Source of the DNA: Helicobacter didelphidarum
GTDB taxonomy: Bacteria > Campylobacterota > Campylobacteria > Campylobacterales > Helicobacteraceae
Assembly: GCF_003364195.1 (NCBI RefSeq)
Contig: NZ_NXLQ01000013.1
Span: 1-55,976, forward strand
DNA length: 55,976 nt
Reading direction: 5' to 3'
In this document: positions 9,867 to 18,858 of the stretch, piece by piece
How the letters are laid out: each line of letters begins with the position of its first letter
Position numbering within the stretch: position 1 is the first letter of the stretch
The notes under the pieces: model-generated
Seen by the model: only the letters and a program-made list of their open reading frames with translations
What the model was told of the DNA's origin: nothing
Databases searched by the model: none
Program-made: the position numbers and the translations under genes

Positions 9867-10349
9867 CTACATGTCTTTCATATAAAATGGGGCAGTTGCT
9901 ACAAATAAACTAACATTTAGGAAGCAACAAAAAGCTAATAGCACAACAAAGCCTACAATACTAATCCACCAAGTATGGTAGCCAAAATTCTTCTTACGCT
10001 TTTTTGGTTTTGTACTCATGCTACTAAAAATCCAAAAGATTAGCAAGAGAATACTACTTGCAAAACTTAAGATAATTTGAGAATTAATATTTGTACGCAA
10101 TACCTCGATACCCACATCATCTGCTTTGAGTAAGTAAAGTAGTGAAATAACAGAAGAAAATATCCATGCAATAAAAATTCGTAAAGAAAGAATTTTATAG
10201 CGAGAAAAAACACTAATCAAGAGAACAACACAACAAAAAAGTGCCATCACAATGATATAGGCAAAGAGATGCTTTTGCAATAAAATTTGTATTGTATCAA
10301 TATCAATCAGCTCTATACCAAAATAAAAAAGATCTTTGATAAAATCCAT
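9867..10349 (-). CDS. Small membrane protein of unknown function
   Basis: A 160-residue protein with four predicted membrane helices at roughly residues 30-48, 54-73, 90-111 and 126-152, and a basic loop (KPKKRKK) between the third and fourth, which suggests that loop is cytoplasmic. AAGGA precedes the ATG at normal spacing. I recognise no family. It lies between the Maf gene (47 bases upstream) and thrB, all on one strand, so it is probably in the same transcript, although position alone does not give a role. Confidence 0.8.
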   Translation of the reverse strand: MDFIKDLFYFGIELIDIDTIQILLQKHLFAYIIVMALFCCVVLLISVFSRYKILSLRIFIAWIFSSVISLLYLLKADDVGIEVLRTNINSQIILSFASSILLLIFWIFSSMSTKPKKRKKNFGYHTWWISIVGFVVLLAFCCFLNVSLFVATAPFYMKDM

Positions 10350-10396
10350 TATTTTCTTTCCTTCAATAAGATTCGAGCAAGAAATTGCTTCTCTTG

Positions 10397-12598
10397 CTAC
10401 AAATCTTGTAAGGCACTACACAATTCCTGTAACATTGATTGTATCACCTGTTTGATTTCATTCTGCATTATACCATAACATTCCTTTTTCCCCGCAAATA
10501 AATATGCAAGCAAAAGTGAAAAACATAAATGCAGACTACTTCCCTCAAAAAGAATGACACTTTTACGCCTTTTGAAATCATTAATTTCTTGTTGCAATAA
10601 AGATTCGATAGAATCTATTTTTGTATATAAATCACCAATATTTTTTGCTTCTTGAATAAGAAGAGATTCTAAATTTCTTAAAAATTGTTTTGCAATATTG
10701 AAAATTTCTTTCGTATTAATATCAAGAAAAGCTTGTTGAAAATTCTTTTTAAAATCATGAATAGCTTGTAATTTATCAATTTTTTGCAAACTAAAATCAT
10801 CTTCATTAAGACTCAGCGTATTCGCAATATACGCTCCATAACCAAGATTAATTGCGGTATTGGGGTTATAATGTTGTATTGCAGAAGCTATATTATTTGC
10901 ACTAAGATAAAAAAGATCATTGCTGAACACTTTTAAATTTTTATTGGCGGATACTTGGAAGCAATCTTTTGGAATCTCAACTTTCTCTTTACCATAAAAA
11001 CTATTCTTAGCGTGTTTGCTAAACCCTTCAATATACCCACAATCAAGTCCGCACAACAATATATCACTCCCCAAAAGTGCTGCCAATGCTACACCGGCAT
11101 TCCCTACAAATGGGGCACTAAGTTCAAGAGAGAATGTTTGATTTGATTCTGTTGATGTATCAAAGTTTTTAGAATTTTTCTCTTTATTGTGGCATAAATG
11201 GAATGACATTTCAAAATACGCACTTGCACTTCCTCCACGCATAAACCCATAAGATTCCTTACTAAGATTAACTGCCTTTGTATCTGTCATTTGCGCAAAA
11301 ATCAAAGGAATATCCTCCAATCCAGCTTCTTGCAATACATCAGCTAAATAATCAATGCGTTCGATTTCAATTTGAAAATCAGGTTTAATATTATGGTAAC
11401 GCAATACTTTCAAGGCTGTTCCACAACTTAGAATAATCATAGAATCTTGATATTCTTTGATAAAATCAAGGCATAAATCAAGACTTGCCCCATTACCAAC
11501 AACACAAATTGGTGCATTGATTCGCTTTGGTTGGTGCAGAATCTTACATGAGTGAAGATTCTGCACAGCGTTTTTAAAGCCAATGAGTTCATCTTCAAAG
11601 CTTCCCCAACCACGCATAATAGCCTTTTTCTCTTTTGCAACAAGTGATTTAATTGTTTGCACATTTTGTGTGTCATAATGTTGTAACTCCAAACCAATCA
11701 AATTATTTGTTAGTCTCTTTGTTGTAAAAAATGCTTTAATAAGCGGTTCACTTATATCTTTTATCATAATAAAACATGCTTGTTTTGAAACTTGTGAAAA
11801 AAGTTGTGCATAATCAAGAAAATAAAGTGAAATCCGAAAAAAATCAATATGCTCCTCATAAATCATAAGCGAGTGAAAATGATAGCCTTGCAATAAGAGA
11901 TCTTGCAAAAATATTCCGCCCATAAGTCCGTAAATGCTTGTTTGGGGCAGGAATTTCATAGTTTCAAAAGATTCTAAAAGATTATTGTCAAGCAATGTAT
12001 TAATTCCATTGGTAAGATTATGTTGCAATGTGTGAGAGTATTGGCTCGTAGTGTTTTTGCTGCATTCTTCCATAGAATCATATACACTCTGTATGCTAGT
12101 TTTCAATATTGCATTGCAAGCTTTTCCTGTTATTGGGAGTCGTTCTTCATTGATAAAATTACTTGTGATATTGGGATTAAAATTTACGAATAATCGCCAC
12201 TTTGGATGTCGCATAGGATCTTGCGCTAAGTCTTTATGTGAAGCGAACATGCTTGAAACATGCGTTTGCGGTGTAATTGTATTATATTCTTTTGAGTTAT
12301 TGGTAATATTCTCGTTTGTATTTTTTTGCAAATTCTCCTTTAAATTCGCTAGAAAATCGCGTAATACTAAAGGATATTGTAGCGTTTGACTTGGTAAGTG
12401 AATAATATTTATTCCATAAGAATCAACCTGTAAATTGTATAATAAAGGTTCTTTTGTTAATGCTTTAAAAAGTTTAGGGTTCTGTGTACGGAAAAACTCC
12501 ATATTTTTATGATAATTAATTTGGAATTGTGCTGTATCATAATCGGTGTTTTCATTAAGGTTCTCAATAAATTGATTGTTTTTTATTATCCTATTCAT
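10397..12598 (-). CDS. Motility accessory factor (Maf/DUF115 family)
   Basis: A 733-residue protein with the DUF115 / 6-hydroxymethylpterin-pyrophosphokinase-like core in the middle: PICVVGNGASLDLCLDFI, then ILSCGTALKVL and PDFQIEIER. Maf proteins of Campylobacter and Helicobacter transfer nonulosonic acids (pseudaminic or legionaminic acid) to flagellins; H. pylori has a homologue next to flaB, from memory. The family call is firm, but the donor sugar and target cannot be read here. The C-terminal third (from about 600) is helical and coiled-coil-like. It heads the block that ends with infB, and no flagellin gene is in this window. The ribosome site is weak (GAGAAAGAT before the ATG). Confidence 0.88.
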   Translation of the reverse strand: MNRIIKNNQFIENLNENTDYDTAQFQINYHKNMEFFRTQNPKLFKALTKEPLLYNLQVDSYGINIIHLPSQTLQYPLVLRDFLANLKENLQKNTNENITNNSKEYNTITPQTHVSSMFASHKDLAQDPMRHPKWRLFVNFNPNITSNFINEERLPITGKACNAILKTSIQSVYDSMEECSKNTTSQYSHTLQHNLTNGINTLLDNNLLESFETMKFLPQTSIYGLMGGIFLQDLLLQGYHFHSLMIYEEHIDFFRISLYFLDYAQLFSQVSKQACFIMIKDISEPLIKAFFTTKRLTNNLIGLELQHYDTQNVQTIKSLVAKEKKAIMRGWGSFEDELIGFKNAVQNLHSCKILHQPKRINAPICVVGNGASLDLCLDFIKEYQDSMIILSCGTALKVLRYHNIKPDFQIEIERIDYLADVLQEAGLEDIPLIFAQMTDTKAVNLSKESYGFMRGGSASAYFEMSFHLCHNKEKNSKNFDTSTESNQTFSLELSAPFVGNAGVALAALLGSDILLCGLDCGYIEGFSKHAKNSFYGKEKVEIPKDCFQVSANKNLKVFSNDLFYLSANNIASAIQHYNPNTAINLGYGAYIANTLSLNEDDFSLQKIDKLQAIHDFKKNFQQAFLDINTKEIFNIAKQFLRNLESLLIQEAKNIGDLYTKIDSIESLLQQEINDFKRRKSVILFEGSSLHLCFSLLLAYLFAGKKECYGIMQNEIKQVIQSMLQELCSALQDL

Positions 12599-12929
12599 AT
12601 CTTTCTCTTTGTTTTTTGGTTTATTTTAGCTTATTATATAAGATTTTTAAGAGAAATGAATTTTTAAGAATATAATTTTAACGGAACATAATGAATTTGA
12701 TAAAATAATGATATACTTTATAATAAAAATTAAATAAAAACTTGTTATTTGTTTTAACGAATCTTCTATAATAGTAGATATATTCAGTAATAATATTTGA
12801 ATATTAAATATTTGTAAAATAAAAGGAATCTAATGAGAATAAATCAAAATAATATGTTGATTATTATGATAGAATAAAGAGATGTTTTAAACTTTAATAT
12901 AATTTTAGAAAGATTGGGTAAGGAACTAT
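12599..12929. other. 331-base divergent promoter region
   Basis: AT-rich spacer between the divergent Maf and flhX genes, so both promoters should be here. A TATAAT at 12898-12903 is the best -10 candidate for flhX, about 27 bases before its ATG; no clear -35, sigma-54 or sigma-28 consensus was seen. Confidence 0.5.
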
Positions 12930-13202
12930 ATGAGAAAAAAAGTAGCGGCACTTGCTTATGAAGAATACAAGGATTATGCACCAAAAGTTGTTGCGAGTGG
13001 GCAGGGGAAAATTGCTGAAGCTATCATTAAAAAAGCAAATGAATATCAAATTCCATTATTTTGCAATGCTGAACTTGTAGATTCTTTAGTGAAAATGGAG
13101 GTAAATAGCAATGTTCCTCCAGAGCTTTATCAGGCTGTTGTAGATGTGTTTGTGTGGTTACAAAATACAGAATCTTCATCACATATTAGCAATAAAGGTT
13201 AA
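12930..13202 (+). CDS. flhX: FlhB C-terminal domain homologue FlhX
   Basis: A 90-residue stand-alone copy of the cytoplasmic C-terminal domain of FlhB, the flagellar export switch protein. The core is APKVVASGQGKIAEAIIKKA followed by IPLFCNAELVDSL and PPELYQAVVDVFVWL, matching the FlhB/YscU fold after the cleavage site; the membrane part and the NPTH cleavage site are absent. In H. pylori the paralogue can stand in for the FlhB domain. AAGGA precedes the ATG. It appears to be a single-gene unit ending at the hairpin at 13462. Confidence 0.9.
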   Translation: MRKKVAALAYEEYKDYAPKVVASGQGKIAEAIIKKANEYQIPLFCNAELVDSLVKMEVNSNVPPELYQAVVDVFVWLQNTESSSHISNKG

Positions 13203-13466
13203 ATCTCTAAAATCAAATTTATCAATTTTAAGAATGTTGTTTTAATAAATTTATATGAAGTATTTGCTTTATATTCACTCCCTAAACCCTTTATTTATCG
13301 TTTAATAAATCTTAAAAATATACTTTTTTGCATAGATATGAAAACTATACACAAATATTTTACTCAAAAAGCAAAATTTATTACAAAAAGTGATAGGTTT
13401 GTAAATAATAAGGGTAAAGTTAAAGAAGGCTTACAAGATAGTTTGGTTTCTCACAGGAATCAATAA
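13203..13466 (+). other. Open frame after flhX without a start, possible gene remnant
   Basis: Directly after the flhX TAA the same frame stays open for 87 sense codons to a TAA at 13464-13466, right at the terminator hairpin. The first ATG is at 13338 (42-codon product, no ribosome site). The peptide (for example LYSLPKPFIYRLINLKN) resembles nothing I can name. It may be a degraded gene or a chance opening; I would not call it a gene. Confidence 0.3.
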
Positions 13467-13491
13467 TTGAGATTCTCAATTATTTCTTTTT
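13462..13491 (+). terminator. Intrinsic terminator of the flhX unit
   Basis: Eleven-base perfect arms (AATAATTGAGA and complement) around one T are followed by TTTCTTTTT on the plus strand. The shape and the U-rich tail fit a rho-independent terminator for flhX transcripts. Confidence 0.7.
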
Positions 13492-13584
13492 GCAAAATAA
13501 GTAAATTTTATATTTCAAGTTGTAAAAGATTTAAGAAAGACAATACAAATTATTGTAGTAAAATCGGAAACTTTTGACATAAAT

Positions 13585-14436
13585 TCACTTTTTCACAAAC
13601 TCAAAAAGCCCCGTTGTCCCCCAATTCACAGCATCAGGGATAGAATCTAGTTTATCTTGATAGATTTGCAACTTATCATCTCTATATTCCATACATAGTG
13701 CCGTATCAAAGCCATCAATATAGCTCATCTCAATAATCTGACATTCATTCAGTGTATCAATGATAGTTTGAGGACGATAGACGCGATGAGCGTTGAAGCA
13801 AACCTTGTCGATTTTCCCCACAGGCACACTGATATAGAGTTTCCCACCACTTTTTAGGACTCTTTGAAAGGATTTGAGGGCTTTCTCCCACGCGTCTGGT
13901 TCGATAGGGTCGCCATATCGCCCTAAACCAAAATGCTCAATACTGCAAAGTGCGGAGAGAGATTCTAAGCTTTCATCTGCGATATTTGTAAGGTTTGTCG
14001 CATTAGCTTGAGTGTATTTCCCCCCCCCCCCCCCACTGCGTAAAAATGGCGTATCAAGATTTCTCATCGGACGAATATCAATCAAACACACTTGTTGCTT
14101 GAAGCCTTGCAAATGGGCGATAAATCCCGCTACCGATGAGCCAACATCATAATGCACTTCTGGCTTATTCTCATAGACTTTGCGTGCACCCCAAATATCT
14201 TGGATAAAATATTGATTATCCATACCGCCATTTTGCACGTATTTATCATCTTTGCAGATATAATCATACTTTCGCTCCACGCTAAAACGCGTATCTTTGT
14301 GGAGGGAGATGAACTTTGCCCTATCAGATTCTATCTCTTTATCAGTCATCATTGCTTTTGGTTTTTTTATAATACCTAGTAACTGACCTAATTGTTTGAA
14401 TGGTCTTTTTATTTCTCTCATAATTTTTGATGCCAT
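13585..14436 (-). CDS. Phase-variable DUF268 family methyltransferase-like protein
   Basis: The 283-residue product carries the DUF268 pattern: VHYDVGSSVAGFIAHL (a SAM-loop-like segment), CLIDIRPM, then SALCSIEHFGLGRYGDPI and LKSGGKLYISVPVG, which resembles the late strands of class I methyltransferases. The function is unproven; such genes sit in polysaccharide or flagellar glycosylation loci. The frame can be extended to a TTG at 14448, but that would place the start inside the GGAGG ribosome site, so I chose the ATG at 14434-14436. A G15 tract encodes five Gly between residues about 132 and 136, and the frame is intact (ON). By eye it is richer in G+C than its neighbours. Confidence 0.78.
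   Translation of the reverse strand: MASKIMREIKRPFKQLGQLLGIIKKPKAMMTDKEIESDRAKFISLHKDTRFSVERKYDYICKDDKYVQNGGMDNQYFIQDIWGARKVYENKPEVHYDVGSSVAGFIAHLQGFKQQVCLIDIRPMRNLDTPFLRSGGGGGKYTQANATNLTNIADESLESLSALCSIEHFGLGRYGDPIEPDAWEKALKSFQRVLKSGGKLYISVPVGKIDKVCFNAHRVYRPQTIIDTLNECQIIEMSYIDGFDTALCMEYRDDKLQIYQDKLDSIPDAVNWGTTGLFEFVKK
14020..14034 (+). repeat. C15 (coding-strand G15) tract, mid-gene switch
   Basis: Fifteen C on the plus strand encode a Gly5 stretch in the DUF268 protein. A length change that is not a multiple of three would remove the C-terminal half, including the conserved SIEHFGLG region. Confidence 0.88.
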
Positions 14437-14608
14437 ATAATCCTCCAAAATCTCTTATAAATTAAGAAAAGCGTACAAATAGTCTTGCTTGACTAAAGTT
14501 TGAATAGCTTGTGGTTAAATATTGCTATTTAAAAAATTTTATTATATCCTAAAATCCTATAAATATTTTGTACAATTATATAGAATAATACATAAAAAGG
14601 TATAGAAT

Positions 14609-15679
14609 ATGCGAAGAGAAATACCAAAGATTAAAAAGATTTTACCTCGTAATGTAAATATTTTTCACAATAGGACTTATATCTATGGGTCGCCCCATAG
14701 TGGGAAGACTTTATTGGCATTGAGCTATGCAACAAATTTTTCAGATGTTGTGTATTTAAATCTTGATATGTTGATTTCAGAAACAGCAAAAAAAAATGCA
14801 AGAGAAGTTCTCTTTACTCAAAAATCTCCTACGCAACTTTTTATTATTGATAATTTTTACCAAGATTTTTTATTACATAAAGAGATTAATATACCCTGCA
14901 TATTGATTGGTAATCTTAAGGAATGTCCCACGGGTTTTACAAAAGTAAAAGTGCTTGGATTAAGCTTCGAGGAATATTTAAGTTTTGATAGAAAAAATCT
15001 TAGTATTGAATCTTTGCTTTCAAATTTTATTAAAGATGGCAATAATCCTGAAATGAGTTTCCTCGCTGATTTTAAGAAGACAGAAAGGAAGTGGGAGATT
15101 ATGAAATCTGCCCTACAAGATGATTTTTTACTTTTTTATTATATGTTATCATTACAATCTTTAAAAGTTAGTATTTATGGAATATACAAATATCTCAAAA
15201 AATATATCAAAATATCAAAAGATAGAATCTATGCAAGTATAGATTCTATGCATCAAAATCTTATTATTCATTTTTGCAAACATATTCATGATTTTCAAAA
15301 GGACATTCCAAATAAGAAATATAAACTTTATTTTTATGATTTTTCCCTGTGTGAATTTTCAGATTCCAAATACTTTATTCGATCGTATGAAAATATGGTT
15401 TTTTTAGAATTACTCACAATGGGCTTTTCTCTTTTTTATAGTGATATTGCTGATTTTATAGATAGAGAACATGAAATTATTTTTCTTTGTGTGCCTTTTG
15501 TGAGTCTTGAGGGAATCTGCACTCGTATTGAAAAAATACGAGCAAGCGATGAAATATATAAGAATTTTCGTATTATTGCAATTTCTATGAATCTTAATCA
15601 AGAAATTAGCACAACAATCACTATCATAGAGTTTAGTAATCTTTCTGTAATCTTACAGCATAATATGCAGAAGTTCTAA
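14609..15679 (+). CDS. AAA_14-like P-loop ATPase of unknown role
   Basis: A 356-residue protein. A Walker A loop YGSPHSGKT lies at 26-34, and a Walker B-like hydrophobic run ending in Asp (QLFIIDN, Asp81) follows. The next segment, PCILIGN...KVLGLSFEEYLSF, resembles AAA_14/DUF4143 ATPases, which couple an N-terminal P-loop to a C-terminal effector domain; the C-terminal half here shows no motif I recognise. There is no signal peptide or membrane helix. It is flanked by convergent psd and divergent DUF268, so it stands alone. AAAGG precedes the ATG. The ATPase call rests on the Walker loop; the biological role is unknown. Confidence 0.7.
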   Translation: MRREIPKIKKILPRNVNIFHNRTYIYGSPHSGKTLLALSYATNFSDVVYLNLDMLISETAKKNAREVLFTQKSPTQLFIIDNFYQDFLLHKEINIPCILIGNLKECPTGFTKVKVLGLSFEEYLSFDRKNLSIESLLSNFIKDGNNPEMSFLADFKKTERKWEIMKSALQDDFLLFYYMLSLQSLKVSIYGIYKYLKKYIKISKDRIYASIDSMHQNLIIHFCKHIHDFQKDIPNKKYKLYFYDFSLCEFSDSKYFIRSYENMVFLELLTMGFSLFYSDIADFIDREHEIIFLCVPFVSLEGICTRIEKIRASDEIYKNFRIIAISMNLNQEISTTITIIEFSNLSVILQHNMQKF

Positions 15680-15839
15680 GTATATGAAAATATAAATATT
15701 GTAATAATTTATTTATATCATAATTAAAATAATTTTTATTAATAGAGAATCTTTTAAAAGTAAATATCCCTCAAATACATTATTGTATTTTTATTACATT
15801 ATTTGATCTGAATATAATCTTCAATCAATAAATTTATTT

Positions 15840-16640
15840 CTACTGATTATCTGGTAGAGTTGCGATTTCTTGCCCCATTTTTACAAAATCATTTGTTTTT
15901 ACAACCCAATTTGCTTGTGCAATAAGAACAATCGTAGAACCCATTTCAAAAGTGCCAATTTCTTCACCCGATTTAAGTATAATGGGTATGTCATATTTCC
16001 ATATAGAATCACCATTTTGCGCATTCGTTTGTATTCTATCATCAAAAAGAAAACTCATCTTACCTACATTGAGTGCACCAACAGCAACATAATACAGAAT
16101 CTGTTGGTTGTATCGCATTCTTATTTTAAGCACTACCCTTTCATTGAAGCGATACACCTCATCATTTTTATGCAACGAAGGAATATTAACAGGCATGAGT
16201 TTTCCTGAAAAATAATGTGCTTCTAGTATTTCTAAATCACAAGGAGCATGATAATGATGGTAATCTCTGGGGGAAAGATAGAGATTAATGAAGCTATAAG
16301 TATTAAAATCTGTGTTAAATTCCCCCAGTAATTGTGGAATACTATAACTTTTTCCTTTGATTTGCAATGCTTTGTTGTCATGTATGATACCAGATTCTAT
16401 AATAAGAGAATCAGTGGGACTTATAAGATTGTATGGTTTTGTGTCAATATATCGCGGTGTTCTAAGGGAACGCGTAAAAAGTGCATTAAGTGTAGAATAT
16501 TTTTCATAGGAATCAAATTCACTTAAATCGATTTTAAAGAGGTTGATATAGAATCTATTAATAAAAATTTGTATTGTTTGGGGAAATCTAATATGGGCAA
16601 TTTTGCCAAAAAGTCGTGAGAATTGATTGCTGAATGCCAA
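15840..16640 (-). CDS. psd: Phosphatidylserine decarboxylase
   Basis: Converts phosphatidylserine to phosphatidylethanolamine at the inner membrane. A 266-residue proenzyme; the self-cleavage site that produces the pyruvoyl cofactor is G-S-T at 234-236 (here preceded by Met rather than the usual Leu), and the LSPRDYHHYHAP block is at 122-133. The start is TTG at 16638-16640 with AAAGGA six bases upstream; no better ATG exists. It is followed by ftsY on the same strand, about 100 bases upstream. Confidence 0.93.
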   Translation of the reverse strand: MAFSNQFSRLFGKIAHIRFPQTIQIFINRFYINLFKIDLSEFDSYEKYSTLNALFTRSLRTPRYIDTKPYNLISPTDSLIIESGIIHDNKALQIKGKSYSIPQLLGEFNTDFNTYSFINLYLSPRDYHHYHAPCDLEILEAHYFSGKLMPVNIPSLHKNDEVYRFNERVVLKIRMRYNQQILYYVAVGALNVGKMSFLFDDRIQTNAQNGDSIWKYDIPIILKSGEEIGTFEMGSTIVLIAQANWVVKTNDFVKMGQEIATLPDNQ

Positions 16641-16740
16641 GATAAATCCTTTTAATTGAAAAATAGAATTTTATTCTAGCAAAGAGTTGTTAAAAAATAT
16701 GAATGAAAATATGTGTTATTGCGTTAGATTCTCTTAAAAT

Positions 16741-17610
16741 CTACATAAAAATCGAATCAAGCAATCCACTAATAAATTCATTTTCGTGAAATTCAATGAG
16801 TTCATCTTCTTTTTCACCTACACCTAAAAAAATAATGGGCAATTTCAACTCATGAATAATGCTAAGTATTGCCCCACCTTTACTTGTCCCATCCATTTTA
16901 GTAAGAATAATGCCATCAAGTTCTAAACACTCATGAAAAATCTTTGCTTGTTCAATGCTTGAGCTTCCTTGTGTTCCATCAAGCACAAGGATTTTATGAA
17001 ATGGTTGATTATTTAATGCTTTGGAACAAGTTTTAGAGATTTTTATTAGCTCATTTTTTAAATTTATTTGATTTGGTAATCTTCCAGCTGTATCAATGAT
17101 TGCATAATCCATTTTGCGTGCAACCGCAGCATTAATTGTATCATAAGCCAATGCACTTGGATCATGGGCGTGTTTGGTCGTGATAATATCAACACCAATT
17201 CGTTTGCTCCATAATTCTAATTGTTCAATAGCGGCAGCACGAAAGGTATCGCCAGCACCCAATATAACTTTTTTTCCTTGTGTTTTAAATCGCTTAGCAA
17301 GTTTCCCAATACTCGTTGTCTTGCCTGCACCATTTACACCAAAAATAAGATACACTATGGGAGAATTAGCAATTTCATTGAATCTCACTTTATCATAATA
17401 GCTTTCACCACGAAAGAAACGATCGATAGCTACACGCAATTCATCTCGACTAATTTGTTCGCCTAGATTTTCTAACATCTTTTCAATGATTTCATAACTT
17501 ATATCAGATTCGATTAGAATCTCTTCAAGTATATCTTTTTGAATTTTTTTTTGTTTTTGCCCTAAAAATCGTGAAATATTTTCAGAAGTTTTTTTTAAAA
17601 AAGCAAACAT
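16741..17610 (-). CDS. ftsY: Signal recognition particle receptor FtsY
   Basis: SRP receptor GTPase that brings ribosomes making membrane proteins to the SecYEG channel. 289 residues: a short N domain (1-75) without the long acidic A domain of E. coli, then the G domain with [10 protein letters not shown] at 91-100, the GDTFRAAA insertion motif at about 120-127, DTAGR at 173-177 and [10 protein letters not shown]. The short form is usual in Helicobacter. GAAAGG precedes the ATG. Confidence 0.96.
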   Translation of the reverse strand: MFAFLKKTSENISRFLGQKQKKIQKDILEEILIESDISYEIIEKMLENLGEQISRDELRVAIDRFFRGESYYDKVRFNEIANSPIVYLIFGVNGAGKTTSIGKLAKRFKTQGKKVILGAGDTFRAAAIEQLELWSKRIGVDIITTKHAHDPSALAYDTINAAVARKMDYAIIDTAGRLPNQINLKNELIKISKTCSKALNNQPFHKILVLDGTQGSSSIEQAKIFHECLELDGIILTKMDGTSKGGAILSIIHELKLPIIFLGVGEKEDELIEFHENEFISGLLDSIFM

Positions 17611-17930
17611 GATAAACCTTTCGTATCATTGAATATAGTATTGATAAAATATATTTTAATCTTAGAATCTTGTAAAATAGTATTATAAAAATCTGAATAA
17701 ATTATAAAGTTATAAGTTCTCTCTTGCAAATTCAGTTAATAAAATTACTATTTTCTTTGTTTGGTTTGTGCAACTATGGTATTGCATAAAGGTTATTGTG
17801 GATAATAGCAACATTTTATATCACCTTACGATAATACTTTTTAGGATTTTTCCTCTATAATATTATATAGATTTAGAACTTTTTATTATCTCATAAAATC
17901 TTATATTTCTCAACAGAATCTTAAAATTTA
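17611..17930. other. 320-base spacer
   Basis: Between ftsY and the lipoprotein gene, both on the minus strand. AT-rich; it presumably holds the ftsY promoter. I saw no gene, repeat or RNA in it. Confidence 0.5.
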
Positions 17931-18584
17931 TCAAGATGATTTATGGTTTTCTTTGTCATCTAAGAGCATATATATATCATTTTCAAGCATTTCTTCTATG
18001 ATTGACCCCTCATAACTTTGAGTAATAAAGTTATTTTTATCAAGCATTAAAAAAAGTGGGGCATTAAAATTTTTAATTTCAACATTGAGTCTGCGTTTAA
18101 GAGAATCTAGAAAAAATGTAAAATCTTTGTTAGAAGCGTTTTTTTGTGTTGTGAAAATAAGGTTTTGAAAATGCAAATTTTGGGATATGAGAGAGTCTTT
18201 CATATTTATTTGTTTATTTTCTTGTTGATGTAAAATGAAAATTTGCAGATTTTCAAAACGTGAACCAAGATTGTTAAGATGTGGCAGTATCATAGAACAA
18301 ATGTTACAATTTTGTGGAAATATTGCAAATAGTGTAATTTTATTTTGTTCTAAAATACTGGATTTTTCATTGTGTTGTGATTGCAATATGATTTGTGTGA
18401 GATTATTAGAATCTTGCATTTGCAGTTTAAGAACTTGGTGTGAAATTAAATCTTGAAAAAGATAAATCTCTTGTGTATACTGCTCAACTTGCTCTTTACT
18501 ATCCAAATCATCTGAACAAGCATGAAAAATGATGCTAAAACAAAGCAAAAAGACAGACAAAAGAAACTTATAGGAACACAACAT
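17931..18584 (-). CDS. Thioredoxin-fold lipoprotein
   Basis: A 217-residue protein with a lipoprotein signal peptide (hydrophobic stretch 7-20, lipobox FHAC, Cys23 as the lipid-bearing residue). A TLFAIFPQNCNICSMILPHL segment contains a CxxC pair at 93 and 96 (C-N-I-C) after a beta strand, the usual place in thioredoxin-like proteins, so a periplasmic thiol redox role is likely. The second half keeps the fold with TFFLDSLKRRLNVEIKNFNAPLFLML, including the cis-Pro-like N-A-P. AAGGA precedes the ATG. It lies upstream of ftsY on the same strand but 320 bases away. Confidence 0.72.
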   Translation of the reverse strand: MLCSYKFLLSVFLLCFSIIFHACSDDLDSKEQVEQYTQEIYLFQDLISHQVLKLQMQDSNNLTQIILQSQHNEKSSILEQNKITLFAIFPQNCNICSMILPHLNNLGSRFENLQIFILHQQENKQINMKDSLISQNLHFQNLIFTTQKNASNKDFTFFLDSLKRRLNVEIKNFNAPLFLMLDKNNFITQSYEGSIIEEMLENDIYMLLDDKENHKSS

Positions 18585-18858
18585 TCTATTCCTTAAAAAT
18601 AAATTATATTATATTATGTAAGTCAATATGTATGGGATTCTTTAAAATACCCTCTGATAATTACATTTTTTGAAATTAAAATTATAAACCATAATCATCA
18701 AGAATAAGTTAATTATATCTCATCTTTTCAATTTCTATGAACCCATAATTTTTGGGTAGAATTAAGATTCTACAAAATTTATATTATTTGGATATTTAAG
18801 ATATGCGTTGTATATAAAACTTGTATAGAGATATTATTTTGGAGAGAAACAGGAAGCG

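Noticed and set aside
18741-18773. Two overlapping short inverted repeats upstream of the radical SAM gene, resembling an attenuator
   Set aside because: Arms of only five and seven bases and no leader peptide or T run; too weak to call a switch.
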